Assembly: GCA_947305045.1 (NCBI GenBank)
Contig: CAMZCW010000126.1
Coordinates: 1 to 6,738 of the forward strand
DNA from: an uncultured Bacteroidales bacterium
GTDB taxonomy: Bacteria > Bacteroidota > Bacteroidia > Bacteroidales > UBA932
Direction: 5' to 3'
DNA: 6,738 bases
Of this stretch, positions 5,589 through 6,738 are shown piece by piece. The position numbers and the translations under genes are program-made. Position 1 is the first letter of the stretch; the number at the start of each line of letters is the position of its first letter. Under the pieces are notes generated by a model. That model was not told the DNA's origin. It did no database searches and worked only from the letters and a program-made list of their open reading frames with translations.

Positions 5589-6738
5589 GCGTAGCGTATA
5601 TTCTGTCAGCCGGCCGTTTTTCCAGCGCATGTCCACGGTCTGGCCGGTGCGGGTTCGGAGGCCTTTTACCCAGCCTTCGGGCCAGGCTTTGGGCAGGGCG
5701 GGGAGGGGTGTTACCCGGTCCGGAGTGGACTGCAGGAGCATTTCTGCCACACCGGCGGTGCCGCCAAAGTTTCCGTCTATCTGGAACGGAGGATGGGCAT
5801 CCAGGAGGTTGGGGTAGGTCCCTCCGCCCCGGCGGGCGTCCTCTCCGGTGTATCCGTCCGGACTCACATAGCGGAGCAGGCGACGGTACATGCGGTAGGC
5901 ATTTTCTGCGTCGTGGAGTCGGGCATAGAGGTTCACCCGCCAGCCACAGCTCCAGCCGGTGGTTTCAAAACCTTTGATTTCCAGGGTTTTGAGGGCAGCT
6001 TGGGCCAGGGGTGTTCCGGCTTCTATCTGATGACCGGGGTACACGCCAATCAGGTGGGACTGGTGGCGGTGTCCGGGGTCGGGTTCTTTCCAGTCATGAT
6101 ACCATTCCTGGAGGGCCCCGTTCTGGCCCACATGGTAGCCGCGCAGGCGGGGGATGGCGGCATCGGCCTGCTTAAAAAAGGTGGTGTCTCCAAGCTCACG
6201 GGCGGCTGCGGCGGCATCGGTGAGGCATTCCCGGATAATGGCCAGGTCTGCCGTGACACCGTAGGCGCTTTGGCCCAGATAGCCGTCCGGCGTCCAGTAC
6301 CAATTTTCCGGCGAGGTGCCGGGCGAGGTGATGAGCTCCCCGTTTTTCTCGGTGAGGATGCCCAGGCAGAACTGTGCCGCCCCTTTGAGCACGGGATAGT
6401 CCCGCCGGAGCGCTTCCCGGTCCCGGGTGAACAGCCAGTGCTCCCAGATATGGGTGCTCAGCCAGGCGCCGCCCAGGTTCCAGTTGGCCCAGGACGGGTC
6501 TCCGCCGCCTTCTCCCACGGGGCAGGTCATGGCCCAGATGTCGCTGTTGTGGGCCTCGCACCAGCCTTCCTGTACCCCATAGTAGTTTCGGGCGGTCTGT
6601 GTGCCATTGCGGGACAGGTTATGCAGGAAGCCCAGCAGGGAGGCATGCAGTTCCGGCAGGGCGGTGCTTTCCGCCAGCCAGTAGTTTTCTTCCAGGTTGA
6701 TGTTGGTGGTGTAGTTGCTGCTCCACGGCGGGGTGAGG
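5586..6738 (-). CDS. GH95 family alpha-L-fucosidase, 5' part cut by window edge
   Basis: The frame is open from the right edge to a TGA at 5586 and gives 383 visible residues; family members are usually about 750-800, so roughly the N-terminal half is outside the window. The visible part covers most of the (alpha/alpha)6 catalytic barrel and the C-terminal beta domain. Hallmarks in order, numbered within the visible part, are [13 protein letters not shown] at 8-20, NSDIWAM at 64-70, [13 protein letters not shown] at 89-101, TSPENW at 141-146, GHRHQSHL at 222-229, GWSCGWR at 261-267 and [11 protein letters not shown] at 315-325. By analogy with Bifidobacterium AfcA, the two Asn of Asn-Ile-Asn (12, 14), Glu144 (general acid) and Asp321 are the catalytic set, and all are present. 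The enzyme would release terminal fucose, typically alpha-1,2-linked, by inversion; some relatives act on alpha-L-galactose. The signal peptide, and so the location, cannot be seen. The stop overlaps the PBP4 start. Confidence 0.93.
   Translation of the reverse strand, partial: LTPPWSSNYTTNINLEENYWLAESTALPELHASLLGFLHNLSRNGTQTARNYYGVQEGWCEAHNSDIWAMTCPVGEGGGDPSWANWNLGGAWLSTHIWEHWLFTRDREALRRDYPVLKGAAQFCLGILTEKNGELITSPGTSPENWYWTPDGYLGQSAYGVTADLAIIRECLTDAAAAARELGDTTFFKQADAAIPRLRGYHVGQNGALQEWYHDWKEPDPGHRHQSHLIGVYPGHQIEAGTPLAQAALKTLEIKGFETTGWSCGWRVNLYARLHDAENAYRMYRRLLRYVSPDGYTGEDARRGGGTYPNLLDAHPPFQIDGNFGGTAGVAEMLLQSTPDRVTPLPALPKAWPEGWVKGLRTRTGQTVDMRWKNGRLTEYTLR

Noticed and set aside
1..6738. The possibility of a defence, mobile or otherwise new multi-gene system
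   Set aside because: All five genes belong to known envelope or carbohydrate-enzyme families, there are no transposase, integrase, nuclease or repeat-array signals, and there is no gap large enough to hide another gene.

Overview
The window reads as a compact stretch of chromosome from a GC-rich member of the Bacteroidota, most likely Bacteroidales. Four things point there. Exported proteins have signal peptides that end in Ala-Gln at the probable cleavage site. There are no convincing Shine-Dalgarno sequences. The one good promoter-like element is the Bacteroidota -7 box TAnnTTTG. The gene families also fit: a GH95 fucosidase, a SurA-like protein with two parvulin domains, and an OstA_2-type protein. 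I cannot name a genus from sequence alone.

All five real genes lie on the minus strand, so they are read from high to low coordinates. They are packed with almost no intergenic DNA. In transcription order they are: (1) the C-terminal half of a GH95 alpha-L-fucosidase, which enters from the right edge (6738 to 5586); (2) a complete class C penicillin-binding protein of the S13/PBP4 family (5586 to 4114), whose ATG overlaps the fucosidase stop by one base; (3) after 16 bases that hold a candidate promoter, a probable lipoprotein resembling the SurA/parvulin chaperones (4097 to 3231); (4) a SurA-like periplasmic chaperone/prolyl isomerase (3228 to 1858), two bases further on; (5) an OstA/Lpt-like protein that starts at a GTG overlapping the SurA stop by one base and runs off the left edge (1858 to 1). 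The last gene is open across the whole left 1.86 kb and is cut by the window edge.

Genes 3 to 5 form a coherent outer-membrane biogenesis unit: two periplasmic chaperone-type proteins and an OstA-family protein of lipopolysaccharide transport. E. coli has a similar pairing, with lptD next to surA. The PBP4 trims peptidoglycan in the same compartment. The fucosidase is a glycan-degrading enzyme with no obvious mechanistic link to its neighbours and may simply have come to lie upstream.

No gap exceeds 16 bases. I saw no tRNA, rRNA, CRISPR array, insertion sequence or convincing terminator. Long open frames on the plus strand mirror the real genes and are shadows. I see no evidence of a new multi-gene system here. 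The points most worth a second look are the repetitive Ala/Lys-Pro/Asp-Ser-Leu insert that splits the OstA-like protein, the complementary loss of active-site histidines in the two parvulin domains, and the very short leader implied by the single promoter match.
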